Shown here: piece after piece, positions 30,961 to 43,348 of the stretch | Layout of the letters: each line of letters opens with the position of its first letter | Position numbering within the stretch: position 1 is the stretch's first letter | NCBI GenBank assembly: GCA_947396885.1 | Contig: OX377203.1 | Coordinates: 558,001 to 622,000, forward strand | Source: Heligmosomoides polygyrus polygyrus | Lineage: Eukaryota; Nematoda; Chromadorea; Rhabditida; Heligmosomidae | Direction of reading: 5' to 3' | Length of the DNA stretch: 64,000 nt | The notes under the pieces: generated by a model | Seen by the model: the letters and a program-made list of their open reading frames with translations, nothing else | Told to the model about the DNA's origin: nothing | The model's database searches: none | Translations under genes and position numbers: made by a program

Positions 30961-33900
30961 GCTCATCTCTTCGGCAGTCTGAGGAGCTTGAAAAGGAGAT
31001 GCGCTATCGCGCTAAAGGTCGTGGTCGAGGAGGAGTGGACAAGCTGGAGAAGTCTCATCGTGAGGAGAAGAGGCAGTATCTGCGCGAGAAGGAACGCGAG
31101 GAGGAACTGGAAGCCGAACGAGAGCGGCAGCGTAAGATTGAAGCTGCTCGGAGGAGACGCGAGATGAGGAAAAGAAAACTGGTGAGAACAACTGACCTAT
31201 CACTAGACATACATAAGGAATTAAGGCGAAAATTGGCTGTGAGGAAGGCAGTGTACCGAGTGTACCCACTGGATGTCGAGCTACGACAAATAAGGTCGTC
31301 AGAAATGCCTGTGGTAGTCCATCATAAGGCTTGAGCACGAAAAGAGAATTTTTTTCAAATTTATTCAATACCCAGTATATGATTTGTAGAAACGTTACAA
31401 TATGATCTTTCTTCTCTGGATTCACTTGGCGTCAGAGTAGGTACAGAGACGTCGACCAAGGAAGGACATATCGTTTCACTTCTGAAGACTTTCGAACTCA
31501 TTCTCTCGCTTCGTGGGACGATTGGTACAGTTATAGCGGTATCTTCCCTATTCAAAATGCTCGCATCCCATATTCCTACAGTGGAAATATTCGCGTTGAA
31601 ACTCGTTCGTACTCAATTTCCAAAGTAATTTCAACCCTGATGTTGGCTAATGTTGTAAGGCCACTCCTATACCTCCGTCGAAGTGGGCCTACGACACAAA
31701 AGTTGCTCCTAAGTGTTTGCCCACCGCTTTCGGAAGGCTTGGTTCTACTTCGTGTTTCAAGTTCTCGGCTCTCGGAGATTTCCGTAGCAAATCCGTTACT
31801 TTAGTGACTCATCATAGAGACCTTCACAGAAATTATTCCTGCTGGACCTGTTGGCAACGTTGCGCTCGCGTTTTCCCGTCTTAACTCGCCTGGCGAATGC
31901 TCTGTGGTGCGTGTTCATTTGATGCAAAATCTGCGAAGTGTGAAGTCGCTCGGGAAAGCTGCGGTCTGTTCTGCCACGACTTCCAATTTCTAGGTCTGGT
32001 CTTTTTGCTTATTTGAAGCGGGCAGGTGCTGCTTGCGTGGGGAAAAGCCGCCATAGCATGTCGTGGTGAGTACGTGCGGTGTACAGCCACATACGACGAA
32101 TATTGTTCTTTTCGTCTGCTTTCTGCATCCTTTGTCCGGGAGCACAGAACGCAGCTGTAGCATTGTTTGGTTATATTCCAGCCTGTACCGTACGAGTTGT
32201 GGCCTAAGATTGCTAGGCTTGATCTCGGCTGAAGTTCTGGCTCCTTCGCTTTCTTCGGCGCCTGGAAAACTAGGGCACACTTCACGAAGCTATTTCCCCA
32301 AAAGTCGTACAGAGTAGAGGTCCCTGGAAAAGAGAGTGTCCCGAGGTCATAGGTACACCGCAGGAAATAGCGTTCTATTAGGTGAATGTCGACGAGGACC
32401 ACCGGTCATCAGAAGATGGGTGAGTCAATTCATCTCTGGACACTACCCAGTTCAAGTGCCCTACTGATCGGACTAGGTTGATTAGGATTCACCTAGCTCT
32501 ATGAGGAGTGCCTATTCTATGAAGGGTAATTAGGGAAGTAGCTTCGTTCAACGCCCTCGACTTTCTCAAGCTCCGTAGTAGGCGAAAACGCCGAAACGTA
32601 AGTGAAAATAAATCCGAAACAGGCTTGGCCTACAGCTCACAAAGTCTAAGTTAGAACGTCTGCATTCAACATGCTATGATCCATCAAAATCGAACATGGA
32701 CGATTCTACGCGGCGTTGTTTGTTTGTTTTCTCTGTTAATGGCGTGTCCTTTCTCTTTTTCCGCATTACTGAAGCTATATAAGGTGACATTCCCTGGGAA
32801 TTATGGCGTGGAGGGGGGGGGGGGGCATGGTGGAAGAGGCGAAGTTGAGGAGCGTAGTGCTTAAAATATTATATCTTTGAAAGTGACGTGTATTCGATTC
32901 TCTCTGAATGTTCGCGTGGCCCTGTGGCTGCCTCTTCATATTTCGGCATGGATTCCAGTTGACGAGAAGCAGAGGAGAGCTCTTCCAAAAATTCCTGCTT
33001 GGTTCTACACATTCATTTCATCTCCCAAAGACACTTCGTTTCTTAACTGAAAACCACGACTTGTTGATCTGGACGTTACTTCTACATGCATGTAGGCGTA
33101 TGAACAGTCAGTTGCAATAGACTGTAAACTTGTTTCATGTTGTAGAATGATTTGTGGTTTGAGATGGAAATGTTTCACGACGAATTCATCACGTTTACTT
33201 CAGGACGAGCATACGGCGATGGCGGCGTTGAGAGATCAGGCGATTCCCATCGCAAAGCGGAGACCACCGACGAGGGAAAGAAGTACGCTCTTTCTATACG
33301 TCCTCTTGCTTCAAATTTGGTACCGATCGCGATTTTCCTTCAGCTGGTGACTCAGTACCACCCGTGTCTCCTGCGAATCCGAACGAGCCGTCGTCATCCG
33401 CGTCACCTCCTCGACCTGCAACAGCTCCACAACCAGTGCTGCCAAGGAACACCAACACCGGATTCTACATCGGCCCTCTGCTGAAGGAGAAGTGTCCATA
33501 CTGTGTGTCCAAGGCGACACTTTACGATCCGGTTGAGGCTATTGAACACAGTAAGTAGTGCACGTGATGTTCGCTAGAGTGAGGGTGAAGCTGCTGTTTC
33601 AGTTGTGGATCACGGAGGCAGCATCTTAGATGTGAAGCTGGTGTTCTATGAGGATGACAAGTTCATTGCGACAGAAGGGCAGGTCACCGGAGAGAAGTGC
33701 AATGTGTGCGACGTTACGTTCGATTTTCCCACGCAGTGAGTTCTTGCCTTGCTTTATTCACTAAGGGCAGAGAATCGATTGCTGCTGCTGTCTAATCGAT
33801 ATCGATTAGGCTTGTGCGGCTAGAAAGTGCTGCACATGTATTGTAACCATTTCTCCTCAGTCTAAACGATCTAACAGGCAAGGTAGCATGTTGTAGGTAC

Positions 33901-34098
33901 TACCTGCATCTCCTGATGAAGCATCGATCAGACGTGACGGCGTTCTATCTGGCGAATCATCCGAATGCGAATAACGTGAAGATAATAACGGTGATCATAT
34001 ATCGAATGTATCCTGAGCATACGGTTGAGTTTCGTGAGATCATTCCAAAACCCGCAGAGGTGGAGGAGGGGTCAGGTGATCCTAATCGATACAGCTAG
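30961..34098 (+). CDS. C2H2 zinc-finger protein with N-terminal charged coiled coil
   Basis: I reconstruct five exons: 30961-31181, 33204-33282, 33344-33550, 33603-33735 and 33897-34098 (TAG). All internal junctions keep phase (0, 1, 1, 2) at GT-AG sites. The first exon is a charged coiled coil (REEKRQYLREKEREEELEAE). The second reads DEHTAMAALRDQ..PIAKRRPPT (possible nuclear signal). The third has a Pro/Ser/Ala linker, then finger 1, CPYC with a histidine pair EHIVDH formed across the exon boundary. The fourth holds CNVC of finger 2, completed by HLLMKH in the last exon. The tail (VKIITVIIYRMYPEHTVEF) is hydrophobic to acidic. About 227 aa are seen. The first exon enters in phase 1, so 5' exons are missing. 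Probably a nuclear nucleic-acid-binding protein; orthologue not recognised. Confidence 0.75.
31182..33203. other. Large intron of the zinc-finger gene
   Basis: A G-run of 12 lies near 32813. A 173-codon minus-strand frame (31881-32402) has no domain. No transposon ends were recognised. The intron boundaries GTGAGAAC (31182) and TTTACTTCAG (33203) are good. Confidence 0.5.
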
Positions 34099-35210
34099 CT
34101 TTTTGGAGTTAGCTGAATCTTAAAAATACGTTGTTATATGATAACTGTATCGCCGGGCTCCTCACTTAACCCCGCCCGTATCCGATGTTATGTTGTTCTA
34201 AAGTGTTTTTGTTTCTTGATTGACCATTTCTTCCTCATTTTGTTGCCTCATTTTTCTAAGGAATATAAATTTTTACCTGCAGCTCTATTGTATGTGTGCA
34301 GAAGATGATCAGATTAGGCGATCAAACTGTACTTACCTGTATAAGAGCCTTCGTCGATTCAACGATTTGCACTCTCGTCCATTTCTAGCAACTACACACT
34401 GCTTACTACTTCGTCATTAGTTGTTGGGTGGGTAAGTTCCCCAGGGGACATGGGAAGCACGTTTTCTCACAATTCTGACACCAAGTAGTCGAATGCCCCG
34501 CTTCGGATGCTGAAGGATGCCGTAGTATCCACGTTGCCATGCCACGGGGAGTGTCTTGGGGTCAACGTGGAGGCAGTCTCGGACAGATGGGGTCAACGAT
34601 CCGCGCCCTATGTCCCTGAGGCATATTGGATGCGTTTAAAAGGCCCCCAGTGTCAGTTGTAGTGGACACTGCCTCGTTGACTAGCATGCAGTCGACTGCG
34701 TCGTACTTCTGCTCGATCTCCTGACTCGCCGACTTCCGCACTCTTTTGGTGGATCGGTTCAGGTATGTCTGCCAGGATTGAACTTCATAAGGCAGAGACG
34801 ACATATGGCCGGACAACTATTGGGTGATCTGACCTTTCAGGGTGGTTCATCAGCAGGCCTCAGCACTTCACAATGTCGTCGAGCACTGAGAGTCGACGTT
34901 TTCAACTTTCCATTCGTGACCCGTCTTATTGGAGGTGAGCAAAGTGTGCTGTCTTTCTAGACGCCTTTTGCTATTGGAAGCCTGTACTGTACTGTTCTGT
35001 CGCGAATTTTTGACCCATTTTTGCCTAAGGAGTGAGGTAATAGTTACCAACTAAGCTATTCCTTTAATCGCTTACGTATGCTTACGTTGCAGCAACATGC
35101 TTGTTAATAGACCAAGCTCTTAGACGGGTAACTAAAATTCTGCAGGAGAGTGTAATAGCTTTATAAGTCAAGGTCAACAATAAGCTGAGAGAAAAGGCAT
35201 CTGTGATCTA
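34099..35210. other. Intergenic, nothing assigned
   Basis: Contains the 3' flank of the zinc-finger gene. An 84-codon minus-strand frame at 34562-34816 (reading ..QSWQTYLNRSTKRVRKSASQ) may be an old coding or retroelement piece, but I do not recognise it. Confidence 0.35.
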
Positions 35211-36480
35211 TTAGGTTGGTGCATAAGTTCTCGGACATTTGGGGCATGAAATATTATCACAACATACGAACAACAATATCAAATCATTTGAAGTAACTAC
35301 CCTTTACATCAATCGTCTTTCGCCAACGTGCTGGTAAGTCATGGATGCCTTTTCTCCAAAATGCGGCCGGTTGTGATTCGAAAAATGTGAGCAGTGCCTC
35401 CTTGACATCCTCTCGGTTCCTGAATTGCTGGCCGTCCGAATAGCGTTGAAGGCTCGAGAACAAATGATGATCAGAAGGAGCGAGATCTGGTGAGTAAGGT
35501 GGATGTGGAGGAACGGTCCATCCGTAGTCCGCCAACTCAGCCGCCGTCGCTCTAGCAATACGCGGTCTAGCGTTGTCGTGTTGAAAATACACCTTCACTT
35601 GCTCTCCTCGTGTGGTCTGAAGGTGGGCCCTCAACTTCTTCAGTTGGTTGACGTAAACCTCTGCCGGCACTGTTATCCCTTCGTCCAGCAGCTCCCAGTG
35701 TTCTACGCCAAGAACGCTCCACCAAATGCATAGCATCACCTTCTTCACGTGAAGGTCGGGTTTCGGAACGTCCTCTGTCCCTCCAGTTGCGTCAACCCAC
35801 TGTGCACGCCGGTGATAATTAGAGTAGAGTATCCACTTCTCATCCCCAGTGACATGTTTGTCCAGCCATCCGTGGGTACGTCTGAAGGTAAGGAGAGACA
35901 GAGCGACATCGGCTCTGCGATCCATGTCATGTTGTGTCAAGTCGTGAGGTACCCAGCGACCCAATTTTTGCACCTTGCCAATCGACTTCAATCCTCGAAC
36001 GACTGTTGAGTGACCAACACCAAGAGTGCTTGATAGTTCGCGAGTGGTTTGGTATGGGTCCGCTTCCACTCTACTTCGGAGGCAGTCCAAATCCAGTGTC
36101 ATCGGGCGCCCTTCTCGTTTATCATCTTCAACGGAGAATTCACCAACTGCAAACTTCGAGAACCACTGGTACACAGTACTTCGAGCCGGAGCACTCTCGT
36201 TGTAAACATCCTCAGGCGACGATACGATTCGTTGGCATTGAGGCCAGATTGATGCAGGAATAACATGACGTGCCGAATATGCGTCTCAGTTGGGATGAAT
36301 TGCTTAGCCATAATAGCTGACGTTAACAACGCAGGAATAAATGTTGGAAACAGTTTTGTAGCCCTTTCCTTTCTCTATCGATCGATCATTTACGCGTTGA
36401 TACATGTGAGAAATCTGGCGGGAAAATGCGCTTTCAATTCAGCAGGGATCAAATGTCCCAGAACTTATGCACCAACCTAA
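35211..36480 (-). mobile_element. Mariner family A (bandit-like), copy 2
   Basis: 1270 bp. TTAGGTTGGTGCATAAGTTC is at the left and GAACTTATGCACCAACCTAA at the right, with TA at 35209-35210 and 36481-36482. It is the best preserved of the three A copies. Confidence 0.96.
35284..36311 (-). pseudogene. Mariner A2 transposase, one frameshift from intact
   Basis: The start ATG 36311 (MAKQFIPTETHIRH) reads to about 36200, where one base is missing relative to copies 1 and 3 (CGCCTGAGGATG versus CGCCTGAAGGACG), changing frame. The rest is open for 296 codons to 35284. It keeps the HTH (STLGVGHSTVVRG), WVPHDL, VTGDEKW, QHDNARPRIARA and LAPSDHHLF, that is, all three catalytic Asp with DD34D spacing. 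The protein's first 40 or so residues are out of frame, so it is scored as a pseudogene. Confidence 0.9.
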
Positions 36481-36482
36481 TA

Positions 36483-38050
36483 TGTCAGTCGGAGTGGGAG
36501 TTCGGTAGAAAAGAGAAGCAGAAAGCAATAGGGTCGTCTTTCCCCGCTAAGAAATCTCATGCGTCATTTAGTGTGTAGGCACAGCATTGACGTCAGTAAT
36601 GGGTGGGAAAATCTTCACATGTGTGAGCCTTATCAGTCTGGGGATGTTCTTTGAAGATAGAAGAGTGGAAAAATTGTCGATTTGCTTCTAGATGATGCTC
36701 TCATTTAGACCCAAACCTCATTTTTTCATTTATTTTTTATTGTACATAGTTGTCCACGTAGACGAAACTATTCACAATCAGCGATCCAAAAAGGCACTAC
36801 GATATATGTGCAACAGAGAAGCAAAACTTATATTTGCGTGATACAGGAAAACAAATAACATCACCGTAATGAATCATACATTGGTGTAGCTATCATAGAG
36901 TTTCTAAGTTTCGAAATGGAGTTTTGTAGTGCATATTTTTCGGAAAACTAAAAAAGTCCAAAACAGCTGTTTGGGTAAAAATTAATGCTAGTAATCGATA
37001 CTATCGATCAGAGTGAATACAATGAGGTATGGGTCCAAACGAGAACATCTTTCAGAGCATCTTTCAATTAGTTTTGTTTGCTTGATATTCGCAGTATTAC
37101 TCGATATTGTTTATTTGTTGTGAATCCTCTCCGGATTTCCACTTGAAGTAAAAATCGATAATATCGATCGGTGCTGAAGTGGATTTTGGCCAGTTGGCCA
37201 TTAGATCTACGTGGTAGCCGTATCGATTTGTTAACGATCTATTATGTGGACATGAGTGATTACAAAAAGCTGCAGGCGGTAATTAATTTCGCGCAGACGC
37301 ACGGAGAGACAGTCTATGCCTCTACTCTATGGACTATCTGTCAGCTAAGCCCTTACATGCGTTGCTGGAAAACTAGTAGTTAAATTATTCGACGAACATT
37401 CTAGAGCGAAGCCTCTGGGTGAACTCTTTAGTTCTCTGCCAGCGCTGATTTCTCTGGGAAGCGCAACATGTTCGTCCCTCTTAATCAGCCTTCCCGTGGC
37501 CTGTTGCCTGAGAGGATTTGTAAGTTGACAGAGACAGAGTTGATCGCAAAGTACGACGCTTTGCTTCGGTATGTGGGTCAGTCGGCGACGACTGACCGGC
37601 CGACCGAGGGAGCGCGACCTTTTGTGATGCGCCAATCCTTGTCACCAGGACAACTGATAGTGGCGTTAACTCGCTGGAAATCATGTTGCAGGCATAGCTA
37701 TTGACTACGTAGTTGGATATGAAAACTAGCTATAAGCAGTGTGGCCTACGGGTTCCAAACGTTCGATCCTATTATGACCATGGCTTGTTCCTGGCTCGGT
37801 GGATTAGCTCCACCTAACTTTTCGGGGTCTGTAACCAGACAGCTGGTTGGATTCAACGTTCTAGATAGAGCGATTTCTGAAGATTTCAAGATGGAAGTCA
37901 AACCGCTCAGCGCTGCTTTGATTTCTTGAAATGCTCTTAAATCAGGTAGTTTCGCATTTATCACCGCTACATAGCTGGCAAACTCGGACTTCAATTCACT
38001 TTAGTTACTTGGTGCTTCGTGCTGCTCCACGCTAGGGTATCAGCTCGAGC
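36483..38050. other. Intergenic, nothing assigned
   Basis: AT-rich to 37150 with several ATCGAT-rich spots (36997, 37153). Short frames at 37171-37383 and 37468-37704 show no domain or splice logic. No element ends were recognised. Confidence 0.4.
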
Positions 38051-39560
38051 CTAGGTGGTGGTCCTCAAGCTCTCGGCTCCTTTGCAAAGATGATGCACGA
38101 AGCGGTCGTATTCCTCGGCGATGTTGTCCATGGCGATGTTTCCAAGGACGGGAAAGAAAGGTGTAAAGCTCTCAGCTGGTGGTCCTCTTCTTGAATTTAG
38201 TGGCTTTCTCTCCTTAACGGGAAAAGTGGAACCTTGCGCGAAGGGGATGGTGGTGCGATCCGGGGAGAGCTTGGGGACAACGGAGACGTCGGTCAGGTCA
38301 AGCTTGATGATGTGGCCGATCTCGTTGTGGAATTGAACACCTGGGAATCCCAGGTGCATCGTGAGCTTCTGGATGATCTCCATGAACGGTCTTGGTCGAC
38401 ATGATGAACTTCGACAGTCTTTCACATCGCTTGTTCCACTCCACACTATAGGTTCCGAACTAAAATTCTTCAGGCGTCTCTCACTGTGTGCTCTTGACGT
38501 CGATGTAGAGGACGATTTCATTGTAGTCCAGCTCCATGTAGAACGCTACATCGACGTCTTCGTCGGCGTAGTCGGATGTTGGCGAACTGTCAAAGTTGCT
38601 CACATCATTTAGTCAGTTCGGTTTCTCAGAGACCCTTGGAAATGGGGATGATTCTGGGAAATGAGATCACCAATGCCGTCGAATTCCGCGCTGTCGGGTC
38701 TTCTGAGTGATGAACAGTTCTCCGGAGTCGCAGGCGGCGTGAAGGGAATTGTGTCTTTTCGACTCGGTCACTGCGATCACGTCGTTCTCGGTCTTCTTGG
38801 CGAGCATCGTCAGTCCCCAATAGATGCCTCCACCATCGCCTTCCTTGTTCTTCTTGACAGCACTTTCCACTCGCGGTTGTCTCAATTTTTCGCGTTCGTC
38901 GTCGTGATCGGACTCTTCGCAACGGACGCGCGTGGCTGTCTATTTGATCCGTATTTGATGGTCGAAAAACACCACGCTACTGGCGTCGATTTGGGTCACC
39001 GTTCGCTCGTGATTCGCTAAAAAGGGTCCTTAGTGCACTTGATAAGGAGAAAACTTCAGACAGTCCTTTTTTCGATTTCGCAACGAAGCTGTTCTTGTCA
39101 GGTGCTTCAGACAGGCCTAAACAACTGCGCTTTGCATATTTTTCCTCGAGGTTGTTCCGAACAGCGATCGTTACTTGTCGGTATTGAACCTGCGCATCAG
39201 ATCGATTGGGTTTCGAATAGACTCCAGAATCTGTTTGGTTAGTCTGAAGACCGTATAGGGGAGTATTTCTAGTTCCTGCCCAATCACCGAAACAGTGTCG
39301 TCCTGTGTGCGAACACTAGCCGACGGAACGGTCCAGCCTTCTGCCGCGCCCTCTTCTCTTCTTCGCATTTGCGAACGGGATGTGCTGGTAACGCGACATC
39401 ATCACGTTAGCCGTTCATCACCGCCCTGTGTTGGATAATGCAGTCGAGTCGGCCGGCGACTTCCTGACCCGAAGTGGAACTTCGATGGAAGACGCCTTCC
39501 GAGTCCTTGTTCCGATGATGACGTTGCGCTTTTCTAGACATTTCCAGAGTCTCTGGCTTT
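38051..39560 (-). pseudogene. Intronless broken coding region, possible retropseudogene
   Basis: Protein-like segments follow one another on the minus strand in changing frames. In 5'-3' order: RNVIIGTRTRK (39530), ILPYTVFRLTKQILESIRNP (39290-39190), IDASSVVFFDHQI (38990), GGGIYWGLTMLAKKTENDVI (38850-38780), SDYADEDVDVAFYMELDYNE (38580), EWNKRCERLSKFIMSTKT (38430), LGFPGVQFHNEIGHIIKLDL (38350-38290) and DNIAEEYDRFVHHLCKGAE (38135-38070). There are at least four frameshifts or stops and no introns between them, as expected of a decayed retrocopy or of poor sequence. I do not recognise the family. It could alternatively be a real gene with assembly errors. Confidence 0.45.
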
Positions 39561-39633
39561 CTTTAGTTCAGAAAACTCAGAAACAAAAATGAGTCTGTCT
39601 ACAAATAGACGGCAGAACGATCAGGGTAAAATC

Positions 39634-39688
39634 CTGCACTAGTAGTTAATGTGGCCTACATGGGGAGGCTCATTAACTACTAGTGCAG
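39634..39688. repeat. Perfect 18-bp inverted repeat
   Basis: CTGCACTAGTAGTTAATG (39634-39651) is exactly inverted at 39671-39688 around a 19-base loop. It may be the end of a small foldback element or a hairpin. Confidence 0.85.
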
Positions 39689-39699
39689 CGCCAGAGCAG

Positions 39700-39835
39700 T
39701 CAAGACGCAACCACGAGCATGTCTCCCGGAGAGTTGTGTTGGCGTGTGTTTGGGCGGTGCTCTAATTGGCTGTGCTTGGCTGGCGTGTCTCCGCCTCCAT
39801 ATGCAGGCCACCTTAACGACTAGGGCCATTATGCT
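39700..39835. repeat. Repeat family F (CCAAT-rich), partial copy
   Basis: GCTCTAATTGGCTGTGCTTG, then GGCGTGTCTCCGCCTCC, then a CACGAC-like CTTAACGACTAGG. The same order occurs at 48900-48968 and 54880-54940. Confidence 0.55.
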
Positions 39836-40279
39836 TGCATTGAGGCGATTTAACTGTCGTATGCTTGTTAGGCGTAGAAGAGTTCTAACGGATATTTAGA
39901 GCACGTCGGAAAGACCAGTGGGGCGTCTATAGAATAATCCGTTGTGAAAAGATGCCCTATAAGAGCCACAGTTGGGTCCATACTTGTTCGATTCGGCAGT
40001 TCTTCTGCCTATCAAGGGGGTTATAGAAAGTGGTGAATCGGCGACCTTGTGAGCAGAATACTTACCTCTAGTGTAATTGGCTTATTCAACATCAGCCTGG
40101 GTTTCACAGCTTCGACGATCTAATAGAAGAATGAAAAATGAAAAAAAATGAAAACCTGAAAAGACTACTATGTTTATGAAAAGCTGCAGAGGTCACAAGA
40201 CTATTTTTGATCTAGTGGAAAGAAAACGGCTTTCAGTGCCAGCTCTGAAAACGTCTACCCTGTACCGTTTTCACATTTG

Positions 40280-40609
40280 AGGCCAGAGTCACCAACGATT
40301 AAACCCCGGATATGCAGGAAGAAGGGAGAAACATACCCATGATATGGCATTCATCATATACCTTACCTACCCGTTCGCTGGTGCATGTATTGCTAGGTAG
40401 AGGGTGCGATCCTCTTGCGTATGTCCTCATATTTATAAATATGACTCCAGGGGCAACGACTAACGGCTAACGCGCGGGTATAGGGGTAGAGATACCCACG
40501 ATGATGCCTGCGTCCTTGACTCTTACCTTATCTCCACCTGACTCTTGTCTTATCTCTACGCCTTATATCCTGCATACCCACGGGTTTAATTGTCGATGAA
40601 TCCGCCCAG
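40280..40609. repeat. Inverted-repeat element related to family H
   Basis: The left part, AGAGTCACCAACGATTAAAC then GGATATGCAG (40285-40317), is the near-inverse of CTGCATACCCACGGGTTTAA then TTGTCGATGAATC at 40570-40602. It is non-coding. Confidence 0.55.
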
Positions 40610-41249
40610 GTAACTTTACCTTAACCAAGTAGGGTTCGATGTCCTCCATCAGTTACTTTGCATATGTCTCCATGCTAAACGTCTTTATTTCAAAGGGTTT
40701 GGACAGCCGTCCTCTTCCCGAGAGGAGAATGAGGGCAAACCTCCCTTTAACCCAGGTTTCAAGTAAAGAAGTCTTGAATATACAGTTGCTTCGAATAATT
40801 TTATGCTATTTGATTAAGCAGACCAGAATTTGCGGTACATAACAAGTTGCTGACCTAGGCGGTGCTTTCTGTGATTGGCCTGCTTCTATCCGAAGCTGGC
40901 GTCTTTACCACGCCCAGGTTAGCGATTCACCGTACAAAATGTGCAACAAAAACATAGCTATCATCTGAGAAGCTTGCTCTATTTGGTGCTAGGACCGGCT
41001 CTCATTGGCTCGATTCGGTTAAACAGTTTCACATGTATCGTAAGGAATGGCCTGGTGTTCGTTATGTACAGGTCAGTCTTCATTTCGATGTTGGAAGCAT
41101 ACCAGAATCCCTGACGTGGAGACGTCATGAGACGAGGAGGAAGAAGAAGTAGCCCGTGGACTGGTCGCGATGGCGTTGCTGATGGGGTGGAGTGCTAGCC
41201 ATTAGGGTCAATTGAATCGGGGGAAACCTCGTCGCCACCGGTTCTTATC

Positions 41250-41790
41250 TTCTACCTCGAAAGAACGTCGCGAAGTGAAATCCCTTTCGGTGGCACAGTT
41301 CGCTTTTTCGTCTGAGCGATGAGTCCGGATTCGTCGGGCACTTTAATCGCTATGAGCTCCTCATTCCTTCCGTTCAGTACCAGTGGAGAGAAGCTCCGAC
41401 TTTTTCGATCGACTTTTTCATTAAATAAGTTGGAGTCACTATTGTACGAGGCGCTGTAGACCAGAAATCGCCCTTGCCTAGGTCATAAAGCTCCAACGTT
41501 AATGCATTCAATCCGTAAATCCAGTCCGAGTCACACGGACGACAGATTGAAATCGAATGCACGGCGCACTCCAGGCAACCCATTTGCCCTAGTCCCTAAT
41601 TCTTTCCTGTTGTGGCGGAATGTTTGGAGGTGATCGTTTCCAACGAGTGACAGCTTTATGGCGAAAGCGATAGAAAGCCTCGACGCGCATAATTTTTTCG
41701 CTCACACAACGATGGTGTCGGAATCTACTTGCATTAAGACGATGACCGAAATTTCGTCGGATTGAAAAGGTCGAACAGGTTCTGACCATG
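41250..41790 (-). pseudogene. Broken coding region, unrecognised
   Basis: Minus-strand blocks: DEISVIVLMQVDSDTIVV (41760-41705, ending at a GTGAGC donor-like site), VEAFYRFRHKAVTRWKRS (41690-41640), DSDWIYGLNALTLELYDLGK (41530-41470) and, after a frame change at about 41380, LNGRNEELIAIKVPDESGLI and KKRTVPPKGISLRDVLSR. Some breaks might be small introns, others are frameshifts. It lies upstream of 38051-39560 on the same strand and might be part of the same decayed gene. Confidence 0.35.
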
Positions 41791-42392
41791 AGATGAAGGT
41801 TTTTCGGCCCGCGACTGAGATCCTTTTCGCCACGCCTTCTGATGACTTTCGCGGCGTGAAGTTAAGGTGGTCTTTTTGCTGATAACCCTAATCTACAGAG
41901 AAATCGGCCACTAGTTTTCGAGATCGGTTTTAGGCTAGTCACCAGAAGAGACGAATTTTTTAATTTTGAAGTGTAAAAATTTGAAAGTTGGAAGTGGCCA
42001 AAAATCGGAACACAGGAAAAGAAGATTTAAGCAAGGACCATGTGATCAAAATATTTGCCCAAAAATGCTTCAGGCACTTCTCTTATAGTTTATTTCACTT
42101 GAGAAAGGCTTGCAGAAATTTTTCTTTTCATTGAGATTTTATTTGTTTCCTTCTCATTTTGTGTAAAAGGATTTTTTCGTAGAACCCCAAGAAAGCGTCC
42201 AGAAGAACTTAGGTCTCTGGTCTTTGAATTAAAACTAAGTGGAATACTAATAGTAATATCATACTATATAATAATCCGCTAAGCGATGAGTCACACTATC
42301 GATCGGCGATGAGTCATAAAATAGGGGAAATTACGGGGCACAAATTAAGGCAAGAAATTAGCGGAAAATACCCAGACGGCTTCTACGTGCCT

Positions 42393-42558
42393 GGCGACTC
42401 AGTAGACAAGCAGAACATGTCGGCTACCGTGCTAGGCGATGCAGTAGACGTGCCGAACACGTCGGCGACCGTGCATGGCGAGCCGTAGACGTACCGAACA
42501 CGTCTGCGACCGTGCATGGTGAGCCGTAGACGTGCCGAAGACGTCGGCAACCGAGCCT
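42393..42558. repeat. Tandem repeat, four units of 41-42 bp
   Basis: Units begin GGCGACTCAGTAGAC, GGCGATGCAGTAGACGTGCC, GGCGAGCCGTAGACGTACC and GGTGAGCCGTAGACGTGCC. Each continues AA(C/G)A(C/T)GTC(G/T)GC..CCG. Inner units differ by only a few bases. Confidence 0.85.
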
Positions 42559-42606
42559 GGGCATTTAGATGATCATCGACGGAAGGCCTTCACAGCAGGG
42601 GAGACA

Positions 42607-42797
42607 ATTGATATCGATCGATATCGTTGATTTTTTGCGGATGTCGTTCAAGCGGCACGAAACTTCAGCGCTGGGCTAATCGAGGTCGCTGAACACGAAT
42701 CGGAAGTCGACCAATCGATATCGATCAACGTTATCGGTTTTCAGTGAGTGTCGTTCAAGCGGCACGGAACTTCAGGCCTGGGGCTAATCGAGGTCCT
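42607..42797. repeat. Direct duplication of about 80 bp
   Basis: GATATCGATCGATATCGTTG..TGTCGTTCAAGCGGCACGAA..GGGCTAATCGAGGTC recurs about 110 bases on as ATCGATATCGATCAACGTT..TGTCGTTCAAGCGGCACGGA..GGGCTAATCGAGGTCC. A following pair of CTTTCTC(T/C)CAGATT stretches (42805, 42868) suggests the duplication extends further. Confidence 0.75.
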
Positions 42798-42799
42798 GA

Positions 42800-43348
42800 C
42801 CGGTGGCTTTCTCTCAGATTCAATCGATCAGGGTGGAGAGGGGGGAGTGGGAGACACGCCGCTGGTTTTCTCCCAGATTTAACCGTTAAGAGATGTTGAG
42901 GATGGAGGGAGGGAGAGCTGGATGGCTTCATATCGAAGAACTACTCACCTGACCATAAAGAAGGTAAACCAAGGTTCGAAATTATTAAGGTTTTCAAATA
43001 CCTCTTTTTACTGCTAAGGTGACGAGAAGACTGCACAAGCAGAGCAGCTGCTTGAAGTGAGTGATCTTGGCTTAGTGACTCTCTAAGGTCGCGCGAAGCG
43101 CGCAAGTGCGAGACACGCCGACAGGCGTGTTGAAGCACTTGTAAGTATTATAATGACTTTAAAATACGACTATAGCAATAGCTGCGAGTTATTCTTATTC
43201 CGCCTCAGAAGATGAAGGAGGAATATGATGCGAAAAGGAAAGAAAGTAATCGGAAACCGTAATCCAAAATAGGGAGAGGGAGGGGAGACTCTTCTGGATC
43301 ATGTACTCGCTACCTAAACGACTACATACTTCAACTAATTTCCATTCT
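42800..43348. other. Intergenic, nothing assigned
   Basis: Purine-rich near 42830-42920. An inverted pair, GCGCGAAGCGCGC at 43091, is self-complementary. No gene was seen. Confidence 0.35.

Noticed and set aside
31881..32402. 173-codon minus-strand open frame in the zinc-finger gene intron
   Set aside because: No domain, no splice support, and a frame of this length is expected by chance in 64 kb read in six frames.
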